From contig NZ_JACCFH010000001.1 in NCBI RefSeq assembly GCF_013410775.1, positions 744,001 to 808,000 on the forward strand: DNA of 64,000 bases, read 5' to 3'. This stretch comes from Sphaerotilus montanus (lineage in GTDB: Bacteria > Pseudomonadota > Gammaproteobacteria > Burkholderiales > Burkholderiaceae_C). The position numbers and the translations under genes are program-made. Shown here piece by piece: positions 17,181-26,091 of the stretch (its first letter is position 1; the number at the start of each line of letters is the position of its first letter). The notes below the pieces were generated by a model. The model saw only the letters and a program-made list of their open reading frames with translations. It was not told where the DNA came from and searched no databases.

Positions 17181-18754
17181 GGCTTCACGGTCACCCACTT
17201 GAAGAACATCATGTTGTCGGCCAGCTGCGTCAGCGTCACCGACTTCTTCATGCCCCAGGCCAGCGCCTGCTGGTGCAGCGGCAGGTGGCCGACGTCATCG
17301 GCGTGCAACTTGAAGGCTTCGGCGATCATCGCGTTGCGTTTGGGCTGGTCAGTCTCGCTCTGGATCTTCAGGGTCAGCTCGTCCACCTTCGGGTTGCTGT
17401 AGCTGCCGAGGTTGAACTGGCCCTGGCCCTTGTCGGTCGGCGTGGCCATCAGCGAACTCAGCACGTTGTGCGCGTCGTAGGTGCCCGGCGTCCAGCCCAG
17501 CAGGTAGAAGCTGGTGTTGCGGCTGAGGATCTTCTGGAAATAGGTGGCCTTGCTCTCGGCCTGCAGGTTGATCTTCACCCCCACCTTGGCCAGACCCGAC
17601 GCCACCGCCTGGCAGATCTCGCCGTCGTTGACGTAGCGGTCATTCGGGCAGTTCATCGTCACCTCGAAGCCCGACGGATAGCCGGCGTCGGCCAGCAGCT
17701 TCTTCGATGCCTCCGGGTCGAACGGCAGCCGCTTGTTCATCTCCGGTACAAAGCCCCGGATGCCCGGAGCCACCATCAGCGCGGTCGGGGTCGCCGCGCC
17801 GCGCATCACGCGGCTGCGGATCGCCTCGATATCGATCGCCTGGTAGAAGGCCCGGCGCACGCGCACGTCCTTGAACGGATTCTTGCCCTTGACGCTGGAA
17901 AACAGCAGCTCGTCGCGCTTCTGGTCCATGCCGAGGAAGATGGTGCGCAGCTCGGGGCCTTGCAGCACCGTCAGCGCCGGGCTGGTGTTCAGCCGTGCGA
18001 CGTCCTGCAGCGGCACTGGCTCCATCACGTCGACTTCGCCGGACATCAGCGCGGCCACGCGGGTCGCGTCATTGCCGATCGGCGTGAACACGACCTCGTC
18101 GACATTGCCGTCGACCTTGTCCCAGTACTGGAAATTGCGCACCAGCACCGTGCGGGCACCCGGCTGGCGCTCCTTGACGCGGAAAGGCCCCGTGCCATTG
18201 GCCTTGAAGGAGGCCAGGTTCTCGATGCCCTTGCGGCGGTCGACCGGCGTCACGGCCTTGTTCGTCTCGCACCAGGCGCGGTTCATCATGTAGACCAGCG
18301 TCAGCACGTCGGGCAGGATCGGGAACGGCGTCAGCGTCTCGATCTCGACCACCAGGTCGCTGACCTTGCGCACCTCCTTGATGCTGGAGGTGTAGCTCTT
18401 CATGTCGGAGCCGTCGCCCGCCACGCGCCTGAAGCTGAACACCACGTCGTCGGCGGTGAAGGGGGCGCCGTCGTGGAATTTGACGCCCGGCCGCAGCTCG
18501 AAGCGCCACACCGTGGGCGAGATCTGCTTCCAGGCGGTCGCCAGACCCGGCACCAGCCCCAGCTTCTTGTCGCGCGCCACCAGCGGCTCGTAGACATTGC
18601 CGGTGAAGCTGAGCTGCAGCGATTCGTTGAGCGAATGCGGGTCCATCGACACCGCATCGCCCTGGTTGGCCACCTTGAGCGTCACCGCATGCGCCAGTGG
18701 CGCCAGGGCGAGCAGCAGGGCACAGGTCAGGGAGGCAAGTCTGGGCTTCATCAT
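17177..18754 (-). CDS. dppA: peptide ABC transporter substrate-binding protein
   Basis: The 525-residue periplasmic solute receptor (SBP_bac_5 family) has a signal peptide MMKPRLASLTCALLLALAPL with cleavage probably after AHA. Family motifs are AVSMDPHSLNE, FHDGAPFTADDVVFSFRR and DVRVRRAFYQAID. The start at 18754 has AAGGAG six bases upstream. A further upstream in-frame ATG lacks a site. No lipobox is seen, so it is soluble in the periplasm. It lies between the two permease genes, which is not the usual A-B-C-D-F order. Substrate class peptide-like, exact ligand unknown. Confidence 0.92.
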   Translation of the reverse strand: MMKPRLASLTCALLLALAPLAHAVTLKVANQGDAVSMDPHSLNESLQLSFTGNVYEPLVARDKKLGLVPGLATAWKQISPTVWRFELRPGVKFHDGAPFTADDVVFSFRRVAGDGSDMKSYTSSIKEVRKVSDLVVEIETLTPFPILPDVLTLVYMMNRAWCETNKAVTPVDRRKGIENLASFKANGTGPFRVKERQPGARTVLVRNFQYWDKVDGNVDEVVFTPIGNDATRVAALMSGEVDVMEPVPLQDVARLNTSPALTVLQGPELRTIFLGMDQKRDELLFSSVKGKNPFKDVRVRRAFYQAIDIEAIRSRVMRGAATPTALMVAPGIRGFVPEMNKRLPFDPEASKKLLADAGYPSGFEVTMNCPNDRYVNDGEICQAVASGLAKVGVKINLQAESKATYFQKILSRNTSFYLLGWTPGTYDAHNVLSSLMATPTDKGQGQFNLGSYSNPKVDELTLKIQSETDQPKRNAMIAEAFKLHADDVGHLPLHQQALAWGMKKSVTLTQLADNMMFFKWVTVKP

Positions 18755-18820
18755 GGAAGACTCCTTTGTCGTGCAAGCAGGGAACGCCAGGAACAACAGA
18801 CCGGTCGCCGCGGCATCGAC

Positions 18821-19804
18821 TCAACGCGCTGTCGGCGTCGTCGCCACCCGCAGCCGCGGATCGACCGTCACATACAAGAGATCCACCACCATGTTGATCA
18901 GCACGAAGATCAGCGCGATCAGGCACAGGTAGGCGGCCATCACCGGGATGTCCGCGAACTGCACCGCCTGGATGAACAGCAGGCCCATGCCGGGCCACTG
19001 GAACACCGTCTCGGTGATGATGGCAAAAGCAATCAGCGAGCCCAGTTGCAGCCCGGTGATGGTGATGACAGGAACCAGGGTGTTCTTCAGAGCGTGGCGA
19101 AAATGCACCACCCGGTCGCTCAGGCCCCGGGCGCGGGCGAAGCGGATGTAGTCGGTGCGCAACACCTCCAGCATCTCCGCCCGCACCAGTCGCATGATCA
19201 GCGTGAGCTGGAAGATCGACAGCGTGGTGGCCGGCAGCAGCAGATGGCGCCAGCCATCGAGCGTGAGCAGGCCGGTCTGCCAGTGGCCCAGCGCGACCAG
19301 TTCCCCCCGCCCGAAGCTCGGCAGCCAGTTCAGCCAGACAGCGAACACCAGGATCAGCAGAATGCCGATGAGGAACGTCGGCAGCGACACGCCCAGCAGC
19401 GAAAACAGCATCAGCGCCTGGGCAGACCAGCGACCACGGCGCAGCGCAGCGTAGACCCCCATCGGAATCCCGATCACCAGGGCCAGGACCGCGGCGACCA
19501 GGGCCAGTTCCAGCGTGGCCGGCAGGCGCTCCAGGATGAGGGCCGAGACCTTGCGGCCCTGGCGCAGGCTCAGCCCGAACTCGCCCTGCACCGCCTGCCC
19601 GACAAAGCGGGCGAACTGCACGGGAAAGGCCTGGTCCAGCCCGAGGTCGGCCCGCAACTGGGCGCGCTGCTCGGGCGTGGCGTCCTGACCCACCATGGAA
19701 ACGACGGGATCACCCACATACCGGAACAGCATGAATGCGATGAGTGCCACGGAGAGCATCACCAGTGCACCCTGGGCCAGACGGCGAAGAAGGAAAACGG
19801 TCAT
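18821..19804 (-). CDS. dppB: peptide ABC transporter permease (DppB type)
   Basis: The 327-residue inner-membrane permease of the DppB/OppB class has an N-terminal TM segment (LVMLSVALIAFMLFRYV), a periplasmic stretch with AQLRADLGLDQAFPVQFARF, and then five TM segments. The EAA-type coupling loop is DYIRFARARGLSDRVVHFRHAL, and the C-terminus is LLYVTVDPRLR. It is the first gene of the minus-strand operon B-A-C-D-F, 66 bases before the binding-protein gene. Confidence 0.93.
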   Translation of the reverse strand: MTVFLLRRLAQGALVMLSVALIAFMLFRYVGDPVVSMVGQDATPEQRAQLRADLGLDQAFPVQFARFVGQAVQGEFGLSLRQGRKVSALILERLPATLELALVAAVLALVIGIPMGVYAALRRGRWSAQALMLFSLLGVSLPTFLIGILLILVFAVWLNWLPSFGRGELVALGHWQTGLLTLDGWRHLLLPATTLSIFQLTLIMRLVRAEMLEVLRTDYIRFARARGLSDRVVHFRHALKNTLVPVITITGLQLGSLIAFAIITETVFQWPGMGLLFIQAVQFADIPVMAAYLCLIALIFVLINMVVDLLYVTVDPRLRVATTPTAR

Positions 19805-19907
19805 CGACGCGGAACGGTACGGGAGAGGAAGCAGCAGGCGGGCACCCCGCCACAGTGCCAGCGCCGTCGCTGAATTGCAAGCAATGAAAGCTCGCGAAAA
19901 CCAGCAC

Positions 19908-20603
19908 TCAACGCAGGCTGGCCGGACCGTAGCAGGCTTCAGCCCGGCTCTGGGTGTTGTCGGCGTCGGTCATGAAGGCCATGCCGATCAGCGCACCCGG
20001 CGCTTCACCGAAGGCGGCCAGGAAATCGGCTTGCGCATCGCGCTCGTAGTGCTGCCAGTGGCGCAGGCGCGTGGGGCCGGACTCGACAACGATCTTGCGG
20101 ATCCGGTCGGATCGACCGCTGGTGATGATGGTGCCGATCGGCGCCGCGGCGTCCCAGACATACATCAGGGTGGCATAGGGTGGCGGCTCGCCGGTGAGCG
20201 TGTGGGCCAGTTCGAACAGCATCTGGTTGCGCGCCGACAGGCGCGCCGTGTCGCCATCGAACGCCAGCACCAGCCGGGCTGCGGCATCGTCACGGTCGAC
20301 CTCCGCCACCGTGGCCCCAGGACTGAGCGTGTCGACCCACCAGGAAAACTGCAGCTTGCGCCACGCCGCCGGCTCCAGTCTCAGGCTGCGGCGCCACAGG
20401 CTGGCCGAGCGGTTGGCACGGGCCTGGGTGCAGCGGTGCCCGGCACGCAGCGCAGGCGTGTAGTCGGTGGTGCGTTTGCCGGGCAGGTGCTGCGCGGACC
20501 AGATTCCACCCGGGGCTGTCACGGGGTCGGGCGTCGAGACAGTGACACAGCCGCACAGCAGTGCCGCCACGGCCGCAGCAGAGATGTGAAAAATCCGATT
20601 CAT
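19908..20603 (-). CDS. DUF3047 domain lipoprotein
   Basis: The 231-residue product begins MNRIFHISAAAVAALLCGCV, a lipoprotein signal with the acylated Cys in the LCGC box. The DUF3047 signature runs through the mature part: KLQFSWWVDTL, ARLVLAFDGD, SARNQMLFELAHTLTGEPPP, YATLMYVWD, SDRIRKIVVESGPTRL, HYERDAQADFLAAFGEAPGA and GMAFMTDADNTQS. Function of the family is unknown. It is likely anchored on the periplasmic side of a membrane. The start at 20603 was chosen for the compact lipoprotein signal; ATG 20615 is possible. It stands alone, downstream of the porin terminator. Confidence 0.9.
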   Translation of the reverse strand: MNRIFHISAAAVAALLCGCVTVSTPDPVTAPGGIWSAQHLPGKRTTDYTPALRAGHRCTQARANRSASLWRRSLRLEPAAWRKLQFSWWVDTLSPGATVAEVDRDDAAARLVLAFDGDTARLSARNQMLFELAHTLTGEPPPYATLMYVWDAAAPIGTIITSGRSDRIRKIVVESGPTRLRHWQHYERDAQADFLAAFGEAPGALIGMAFMTDADNTQSRAEACYGPASLR

Positions 20604-20617
20604 GCAGACTTCCATGA

Positions 20618-20643
20618 AAAAAGCCACCCGAAGGTGGCTTTTT
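20618..20643 (-). terminator. terminator of the porin gene
   Basis: AAAAAGCCACC (20618-20628), loop CGAA and GGTGGCTTTTT (20633-20643) give a perfect 11-bp stem including the A/T flanks. It is 40 bases beyond the porin stop on the minus strand and just upstream of the DUF3047 start, so it separates the two units. Confidence 0.92.
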
Positions 20644-20682
20644 GACGTGAGATCGAAACACCTGCTTGCGCAGGCGCCAAGA

Positions 20683-21675
20683 TCAGAACGCGTGCAGGAC
20701 GCCGAAGTCGTAGGCGTTCTTTTCCGAAGTGTTACGCCCAGTACTGGCGTTGAGCGACAGAGCGGGCTCGTTGACACGGCTGAAGTCAGCATACAGTTGC
20801 GTACGCTTCGACAGGTTGTGGCGATAGCCAACCGATGCCTTCTTAGCCGGCGTCGCGGTGCCTTCCTTGAGTTGCGCGTAGCCAGCCAGCACTTGCCCAG
20901 CAGGACCGACATTGACCGTTGCACCCAGCAGATAGCCGCGGATCTTCTCACCGTCGGCGTCCTTGCCAGTGCTCATGGCAGCGGCCAACTTGGCCGGGCC
21001 AAAGGTGTACGCAACGCCTGCGGTGGTCAGGTTGTCCTTGGCGGCACCCGGGTTCTCGTAGCTGGCAGCAACCATCACAGGGCCGACAGCGTACTGAGCA
21101 GCCAGCGAGTACGGACGCTTGGTCGTCGCGGTACCTTCAGCAATGTCTGCAGCGATCTTCAGACCAGCGAAAGTTCCATCGTAACGGATCGAGTCTTGCG
21201 TACGGATCTTGGCTGCGCCGGTGGCTGCTGCCGTTGCCGCATCCGTGGTCAGACGGGTCGAAGGCGTCAGGCTGAGAGCACGCAGACGGCCTTCCGAGTC
21301 ACCACCGAACGGGTCGAACACGTTTTGTGCCAGCGAGAACGCCGAGGTGTACTGGCGACCCAGGTTCACCGTGCCAAAAGCGCCGCCAATACCAACGGTC
21401 GAGTAGCCTTGCCAGAATGCTGCACCGTTTTGGGTACCAGTGTCCGGGTTGAAGCGGTGTTCGAAGCCGAACAGAGCCTTCATGCCACCGCCCAGATCTT
21501 CCGAGCCCTTCAGGCCAACGCGGCTACCCGAACCGTCCATGACAGTCTTGTCTTTGGTGCCTGCGGCCTTGCCGACACCCAGGTCAACCTTGCCGTACAG
21601 CGTGACCGACGATTGAGCCGAAGCGGCACCAGCGAATGCGCCCAGAACGGCGAGAGCGAGCAGAGACTTCTTCAT
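20683..21675 (-). CDS. Gram-negative porin (Omp32/OmpC type)
   Basis: The 330-residue outer-membrane trimeric porin has signal peptide MKKSLLALAVLGAFAGAASA and starts its mature part with QSSVTLYGKVDLGVG. Typical strands and turns are seen (GSRVGLKGSEDLGGGMKALF, TVNLGRQYTSAF, FDPFGGDSEGRLRAL) and it ends in Phe (DFGVLHAF), as needed for assembly by the Bam complex. A strong AGGAG site precedes the ATG at 21675. Its codon use is less GC-biased than its neighbours, as is common for highly expressed porins. The 294 bases upstream to coq7 should carry its promoter, but I could not fix one with confidence. Confidence 0.96.
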   Translation of the reverse strand: MKKSLLALAVLGAFAGAASAQSSVTLYGKVDLGVGKAAGTKDKTVMDGSGSRVGLKGSEDLGGGMKALFGFEHRFNPDTGTQNGAAFWQGYSTVGIGGAFGTVNLGRQYTSAFSLAQNVFDPFGGDSEGRLRALSLTPSTRLTTDAATAAATGAAKIRTQDSIRYDGTFAGLKIAADIAEGTATTKRPYSLAAQYAVGPVMVAASYENPGAAKDNLTTAGVAYTFGPAKLAAAMSTGKDADGEKIRGYLLGATVNVGPAGQVLAGYAQLKEGTATPAKKASVGYRHNLSKRTQLYADFSRVNEPALSLNASTGRNTSEKNAYDFGVLHAF

Positions 21676-21969
21676 GCAAATATCTCCTAGGTTGAACTAG
21701 AGGGTCCTGCAGCGCGAGGTGTCGTCTCACGACACTGCCCGGACAGGCCGACCTCCTCAGCGGAAGCTGCCACTATTGCACCAGACCGGTTCATCCATTG
21801 CCAAGCGGGACTTCGTGAATAGGCACATCGCCGTTGTCAGGGTGCAACAAGCCATCAGATCCTCGATCCAATATGACACAACGATGTCGCCGGACACACC
21901 ATTTCAGTGGAATCGAGATTGATCCGGTCTGGCAGAGCGGCGTCTGGAGGCCGTCTAAACTCGTTCACC

Positions 21970-22617
21970 ATGAGAACGATCACGCCCATTGACCGCCTCT
22001 TGTCCGTGGCGGACCAGAGTTTGCGCACCATCTGGGGGCATCACCACGCCCAGCGTCCGGCCCCGCGCCCGGAAGCCGCACCCAGCGTCCCGCCACCCGA
22101 ACTCGACGAGGCGGAGCGCCGCCTGTCAGGGGCCCTGATCCGGGTCGACCATGTCGGCGAGGTGTGTGCCCAGGCGCTCTACACCGCCCAGGCACTCGCC
22201 ACGCGCGACGCAGGTCTGCGCGCGCATCTGGAGGCCGCCTCCCAGGAAGAGTCCGACCACCTCGCCTGGACCGAACAGCGCCTGCGCGAACTCGGAGACC
22301 GGCCCTCGCTGCTCAATCCGCTGTGGTACGCGGGTGCGTTCGCCATCGGCACGGTCGCCGCGCGACTCGGCGATCGCAGCAGTCTCGGCTTCGTCATCGA
22401 GACCGAGCGGCAGGTGGAGGCCCATCTCGACAGCCATCTGGCGCGCCTGCCCGCGGCCGACCTCGCGTCCAGGGCCATCGTCACGCAGATGCGCGATGAC
22501 GAGATCCGGCATGCCGAGGCCGCGCAGCAGGCGGGTGGCGTGCGCCCGCCCCTGCCGGTCCGCTGGCTGATGCGTGCGGCGGCGAAGGTCATGACGACCA
22601 CCGCACACCGCATCTGA
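21970..22617 (+). CDS. coq7: 2-polyprenyl-3-methyl-6-methoxy-1,4-benzoquinone monooxygenase
   Basis: The 215-residue product performs the di-iron hydroxylation late in ubiquinone synthesis. Ligand motifs are seen: [25 protein letters not shown]-like ([14 protein letters not shown]), the [14 protein letters not shown] stretch and [12 protein letters not shown]. The start at 21970 ([11 protein letters not shown]) matches the usual beta-proteobacterial N-terminus. A frame extension to 21907 lacks support. Residues 25-45 are a Pro-rich linker. It is monocistronic and convergent with the OsmC gene, with only 25 bases between stops. A GGCTCCGGC/GCCGGAGCC inverted repeat (22620-22661) may serve as its 3' end. 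Confidence 0.94.
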   Translation: MRTITPIDRLLSVADQSLRTIWGHHHAQRPAPRPEAAPSVPPPELDEAERRLSGALIRVDHVGEVCAQALYTAQALATRDAGLRAHLEAASQEESDHLAWTEQRLRELGDRPSLLNPLWYAGAFAIGTVAARLGDRSSLGFVIETERQVEAHLDSHLARLPAADLASRAIVTQMRDDEIRHAEAAQQAGGVRPPLPVRWLMRAAAKVMTTTAHRI

Positions 22618-22642
22618 CCGGCTCCGGCTGCCGAGTCCCGGC

Positions 22643-23083
22643 TCAGGCTGCGGCCGGAGCCGACGTGTCGACCACCTCGACCTGCAACTCGATCTCGGCG
22701 GTCTTCGCCAGCATTGCCGTTGCGGAGCAGTACTTGTCATAGGACATCTGCACCGCACGGCGCACCGCCGGCTCCGACAGCTTCACGCCACTGACGATGA
22801 ACTGCATCACGATGCGGGTGAACACCTTGGGCTCGGTCTCGGCCCGGTCTGCATGGACCTTGACCTGACAGCCCTGCACCTGCTGCCGGCCGCGCTTGAG
22901 GATCAGCACCACGTCGTAGGCCGTGCAGGCGCCTGCACCGGCGAGCAGGGTTTCCATCGGCCGGGGGGCCAGATTGCGGCCACCACCCTCTGGCGCGCCG
23001 TCCATCATCAGCAGGTGGCCACTGCCGGTTTCGGCCGAAAACGCCATGCCGGAAGCCGGCATCCAATTGATCGTGCAGTCCAT
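22643..23083 (-). CDS. OsmC family protein (YhfA-like)
   Basis: The 146-residue product resembles E. coli YhfA more than OsmC itself: LMMDGAPEGGG, RPMETLLAGAGACTAYDVVL with the reactive Cys, LKRGRQQVQGCQVKV with the second Cys, RIVMQFIVSGVKL and MSYDKYCSATAML. OsmC proteins reduce organic hydroperoxides with paired cysteines. YhfA-type members are less well defined. The start at 23083 gives the family's N-terminus (MDCTINWMPASGMAF). Its promoter region lies back to back with the candidate small RNA promoter at 23154. Confidence 0.9.
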   Translation of the reverse strand: MDCTINWMPASGMAFSAETGSGHLLMMDGAPEGGGRNLAPRPMETLLAGAGACTAYDVVLILKRGRQQVQGCQVKVHADRAETEPKVFTRIVMQFIVSGVKLSEPAVRRAVQMSYDKYCSATAMLAKTAEIELQVEVVDTSAPAAA

Positions 23084-23153
23084 GACGCGAGGAATCCAGA
23101 AGAACAAGCCTGGATTGTGACTTGCTGACGCAGAAATGACCCAGCCCCCTTCG

Positions 23154-23182
23154 TTGCATCGCAGCATTCGCTTTGGTACACT
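23154..23182 (+). promoter_or_regulatory. sigma70-type promoter of the candidate small RNA / ilvA leader
   Basis: TTGCAT (23154-23159) and TACACT (23177-23182) are separated by exactly 17 bases. Each box differs from the consensus at two positions. The predicted start is near 23189, an A-rich AACAAG. Confidence 0.75.
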
Positions 23183-23188
23183 TTCGAA

Positions 23189-23309
23189 CAAGCAATCGGG
23201 ATTGCCACCTAGAACTTTTCCAACATCAGGCACTCCCAAGCAACGGTTGTCTCCTCCACCCTCCTCCAAAGGTGGATTGAGCCCGAGGTGAAAACCTCGG
23301 GCTTTTTTT
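23189..23309 (+). ncRNA. candidate small RNA with anti-Shine-Dalgarno loop
   Basis: The predicted transcript is about 121 nt. From 5' to 3' it has a small hairpin GCAAT-CGGG-ATTGC (23192-23205), a single-stranded CU-rich part, and a hairpin TCCACC (23255-23260) / GGTGGA (23271-23276) whose 10-base loop reads CTCCTCCAAA. It ends in the terminator GCCCGAGGT-GAAA-ACCTCGGGC plus seven T (23281-23309). No ATG occurs in it, so a leader peptide is unlikely. The exposed CUCCUCC could pair with ribosome-binding sites, as in the CcsR/cuckoo RNAs of alphaproteobacteria. It ends 30 bases before the ilvA start, so an attenuating ilvA leader is the alternative. I cannot assign an RNA family. Confidence 0.65.
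23281..23309 (+). terminator. strong intrinsic terminator upstream of ilvA
   Basis: A 9-bp stem GCCCGAGGT/ACCTCGGGC with a GAAA tetraloop and T7 (23303-23309). It precedes the ilvA ATG by 30 bases, so ilvA needs either read-through or its own promoter overlapping this site. Confidence 0.92.
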
Positions 23310-23341
23310 CGTCACCGAGTTCCGTCACTGCGAGTTCCATG

Positions 23342-24874
23342 ATGCCCTCCGAGCGCCAGACCCTGCTGACCAGCTACCTCCAACGCATCCTCACGGCCAA
23401 GGTCTACGACGTGGCGCGCGAGACCGAGCTGGACCCCGCCCGCAGCCTCTCGGCGCGCCTGGGCAACCAGGTCCTGCTGAAACGCGAGGACAACCAGCCC
23501 GTGTTCAGCTTCAAGCTGCGCGGTGCCTACAACAAGATGGCGCATTTGACCGCGGAGCAGCTCGCCCGTGGCGTCATCTGCGCGTCCGCTGGCAACCACG
23601 CGCAGGGTGTCGCACTCGGCAGCAAGCGCCTGGGCTGCCGCGCCGTGATCGTGATGCCGGAGACGACACCCCGGGTGAAGGTCGATGCCGTGCGGGCGCT
23701 CGGCGGCGAGGTCGTGCTGGTCGGCGAAAGCTACAACGACGCCTACGACCACGCGATGCAGCTCGCCGAGGTCGAGGGCCTCACCTTCGTCCACCCCTTC
23801 GACGATCCGCTGGTCATCGCCGGTCAGGGCACGATCGGCATGGAGATCCTGCGCCAGCACCAGGGGCCGATCGACGCCGTGTTCGTCGCCATCGGCGGTG
23901 GCGGGCTGATCTCGGGGGTTGCGGCCTATCTCAAGGCCGTGCGGCCGGAGATCCGGGTGATCGGCGTGCAGACCGTCGATTCCGACGCGATGCTGCAGTC
24001 GGTGCGCGCCGGCCACCGGGTCCGCCTGAACGACGTCGGCCTGTTCGCCGACGGCACCGCGGTGAAGTTCGTCGGCGAGGAGACCTTCCGCGTCGCCCGC
24101 GAGCTGGTGGACGAGTTCATCGTGGTGGACACCGACGCGGTCTGCGCGGCGATGAAGGACGTGTTCCAGGACACCCGCGCGATCCTGGAGCCGTCGGGCG
24201 CGCTGTCGGTCGCGGCGGTGAAGCAGTACGTGGCCCGCGAAGGCTGCACCGGCAAGACCTTCGTGGCGATCACCTGCGGCGCCAACATGAACTTCGACCG
24301 CCTGCGCTTCGTCGCCGAGCGGGCGGATGTGGGCGAAGAACGCGAGGCGCTGTTCGCGGTGACGATCCCCGAGGAGCGCGGCTCGTTCAAGCGCTTCTGC
24401 GAGCTGATCGGCCCGCGCAGCGTCACCGAGTTCAACTACCGCATCAGCGACGAGCGCCGCGCCCACATTTTCGTCGGCCTGAGCACCAGCCGGCGCGGCG
24501 AGTCGGCGCAGATCGGCGACCTGTTCGCCACGCAAGGCTTCGCCGCCCTGGACCTGACCCACGACGAACTCGCCAAGGCGCACCTGCGCCACCTCGTCGG
24601 CGGACGCTCGGATCTGGCGGTCAACGAGCGGCTGTTCCGCTTCGTGTTCCCGGAGCGGCCGGGGGCGCTGATGCGCTTCCTCTCGTCGATGCACCCGGAC
24701 TGGAACATCAGCCTGTTCCACTACCGGAACCAGGGTGCCGACTACGGCCGCATCCTCGTCGGCATCCAGGTGCCCGACGCGGACGGCTCGGCCTTCCAGC
24801 AGTTCCTCGACACGCTGGCCTACCCCTGCGTCGACGAGACGGACAACCCCGTCTACCGCTTGTTCCTGCGCTGA
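23342..24874 (+). CDS. ilvA: threonine ammonia-lyase, biosynthetic
   Basis: The 510-residue PLP enzyme converts threonine to 2-oxobutanoate, the first step to isoleucine. The PLP lysine is in PVFSFKLRGAYNKM, the substrate loop in ICASAGNHAQGVAL, the glycine-rich phosphate site in VAIGGGGLISGVAAY and the C-terminal catalytic-domain motif in AITCGANMNF. Two regulatory ACT-like repeats follow (about 335-410 and 430-510), each beginning ERGSFKRFCELIG or ERPGALMRFLSS, so feedback inhibition by isoleucine is expected. The start at 23342 (MPSERQTLL) was chosen; ATG 23339 would add one Met. The ribosome-binding site is poor. Confidence 0.96.
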   Translation: MPSERQTLLTSYLQRILTAKVYDVARETELDPARSLSARLGNQVLLKREDNQPVFSFKLRGAYNKMAHLTAEQLARGVICASAGNHAQGVALGSKRLGCRAVIVMPETTPRVKVDAVRALGGEVVLVGESYNDAYDHAMQLAEVEGLTFVHPFDDPLVIAGQGTIGMEILRQHQGPIDAVFVAIGGGGLISGVAAYLKAVRPEIRVIGVQTVDSDAMLQSVRAGHRVRLNDVGLFADGTAVKFVGEETFRVARELVDEFIVVDTDAVCAAMKDVFQDTRAILEPSGALSVAAVKQYVAREGCTGKTFVAITCGANMNFDRLRFVAERADVGEEREALFAVTIPEERGSFKRFCELIGPRSVTEFNYRISDERRAHIFVGLSTSRRGESAQIGDLFATQGFAALDLTHDELAKAHLRHLVGGRSDLAVNERLFRFVFPERPGALMRFLSSMHPDWNISLFHYRNQGADYGRILVGIQVPDADGSAFQQFLDTLAYPCVDETDNPVYRLFLR

Positions 24875-24996
24875 ACCAGCCTGCTGTGCAGCCCCCCCCT
24901 GCCTGCGTGGGGTGTGCAGATTGACCGCGCGGAAATGCACTGAAATGCCCCGGACCGGACCGGTCGGCCAGACGTGCACGCGCACAATCCGGGGCC

Positions 24997-26088
24997 ATGC
25001 GCCCTGACTCCACGCCCCTGATTCCGCCGACTGCCCACCCCGCTCTGGAAGAGGCCCTGCAGTTCAAGCTGCGGCGCCGGGTCAGCACGGCGGGACACCT
25101 GGGCGAGCTGCTGCCGCTGGCCATGCGCATCGGCCTGCTGCAGCACGCGCTGCGTCCGCGGCTGCGCCAGCCGCAGCTGCTGCTCTTCGTCGGCGACCAT
25201 GGCATCGCCGTCGATCTCAACCCGCCCCAGCACCTCAGCACCACCTCGATGGTGCATGACGTGCTGGAGAACCGGGTGCCGCTGCCCCTGTTCGCGCACC
25301 AGCAGGGCCTGAGCGTGAGCGTGGTCGATGCCGGTCTGGCCACCCCGCTGCCGATCGGACCGGGGGTGATCTCCCGCAAGATTGCCCACGGCACGCGCAA
25401 CAGCCGGCTGACGGCGGCCATGTCGCTGGACCAGGTGAATTCGGCCATCCGCGCCGGCATGGAAATCGCGCAGGCGCTGCCGGGCAATGTGCTGGGCTGC
25501 GCGGCAATCGGGGTGGGCGCGCGCGAATCCGCGGCACTGGTCATCGCGCGGGTCACCGGGCGCCCCCTGCACGATCTGGTCTACGCTGGGCCGAAGATGC
25601 GCCGCGAGGAGCTGGAGCACACCCTCGCCGTGCTGCAGACCGCACTGAACCGGCACGGCCCGATCGAGGACCCCGTGCAGGCACTGGCAACCTTTGGCGG
25701 ATTCGAGATGGCGATGATGGTCGGCGCGATGCTCAAGGCGGCCGAGCAGCGGCACCTGATCCTCGTCGACGGGCTGCCGGCCTGCGCCGCACTGCTCATC
25801 GCCACCCACATCGCCGGTCCGGTGATCGACTACTGCCTGTTCTGCCGCAGCACCGACCACCACGGCCTCGACACGGCGCTGGCCGGCTTCGAGAGCACCG
25901 CCCTGCTCGCGCTGGGGCTGGAAAGCCTGGATGGCACCGGCATCACGCTGAGCTGGCCGCTGGTGCGGGCCGCTGCCGCCCTGCTGACCGAGGTGGTCGA
26001 CACGGTCGAGCCGCTGCCGCCATCCGATGAGCCGGAACAGACCACACCCTCCGCCGACATCGACCAGGACTGCATCCGGACGCCCTGA
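24997..26088 (+). CDS. cobT: CobT family nicotinate-nucleotide:dimethylbenzimidazole phosphoribosyltransferase homologue
   Basis: The 363-residue product resembles CobT, which makes the lower ligand of cobalamin from a base and nicotinate mononucleotide. Visible are LLLFVGDHGIAVDLNPPQHL (the CobT FAGDHG-like motif), VVDAGLATPLP, GCAAIGVGARESAALV, LATFGGFEMAMMVGAMLKAA (close to CobT GGxExAAM), LVDGLPACAALLIA and SLDGTGITLSWPLV. The C-terminal 30 residues are acidic and extra. No other cobalamin genes are nearby. The Thr-rich loop of classical CobT (GEMGIGNTT) is replaced by GVGARESA, so the substrate base may differ. Confidence 0.78.
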   Translation: MRPDSTPLIPPTAHPALEEALQFKLRRRVSTAGHLGELLPLAMRIGLLQHALRPRLRQPQLLLFVGDHGIAVDLNPPQHLSTTSMVHDVLENRVPLPLFAHQQGLSVSVVDAGLATPLPIGPGVISRKIAHGTRNSRLTAAMSLDQVNSAIRAGMEIAQALPGNVLGCAAIGVGARESAALVIARVTGRPLHDLVYAGPKMRREELEHTLAVLQTALNRHGPIEDPVQALATFGGFEMAMMVGAMLKAAEQRHLILVDGLPACAALLIATHIAGPVIDYCLFCRSTDHHGLDTALAGFESTALLALGLESLDGTGITLSWPLVRAAAALLTEVVDTVEPLPPSDEPEQTTPSADIDQDCIRTP

Positions 26089-26091
26089 CGA

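Noticed and set aside
23189-23340. Leader-peptide attenuator of ilvA
   Set aside because: No ATG start or Ile/Val/Leu/Thr codon run is present in the transcript. Attenuation by another mechanism stays possible, so the RNA is listed as a candidate.
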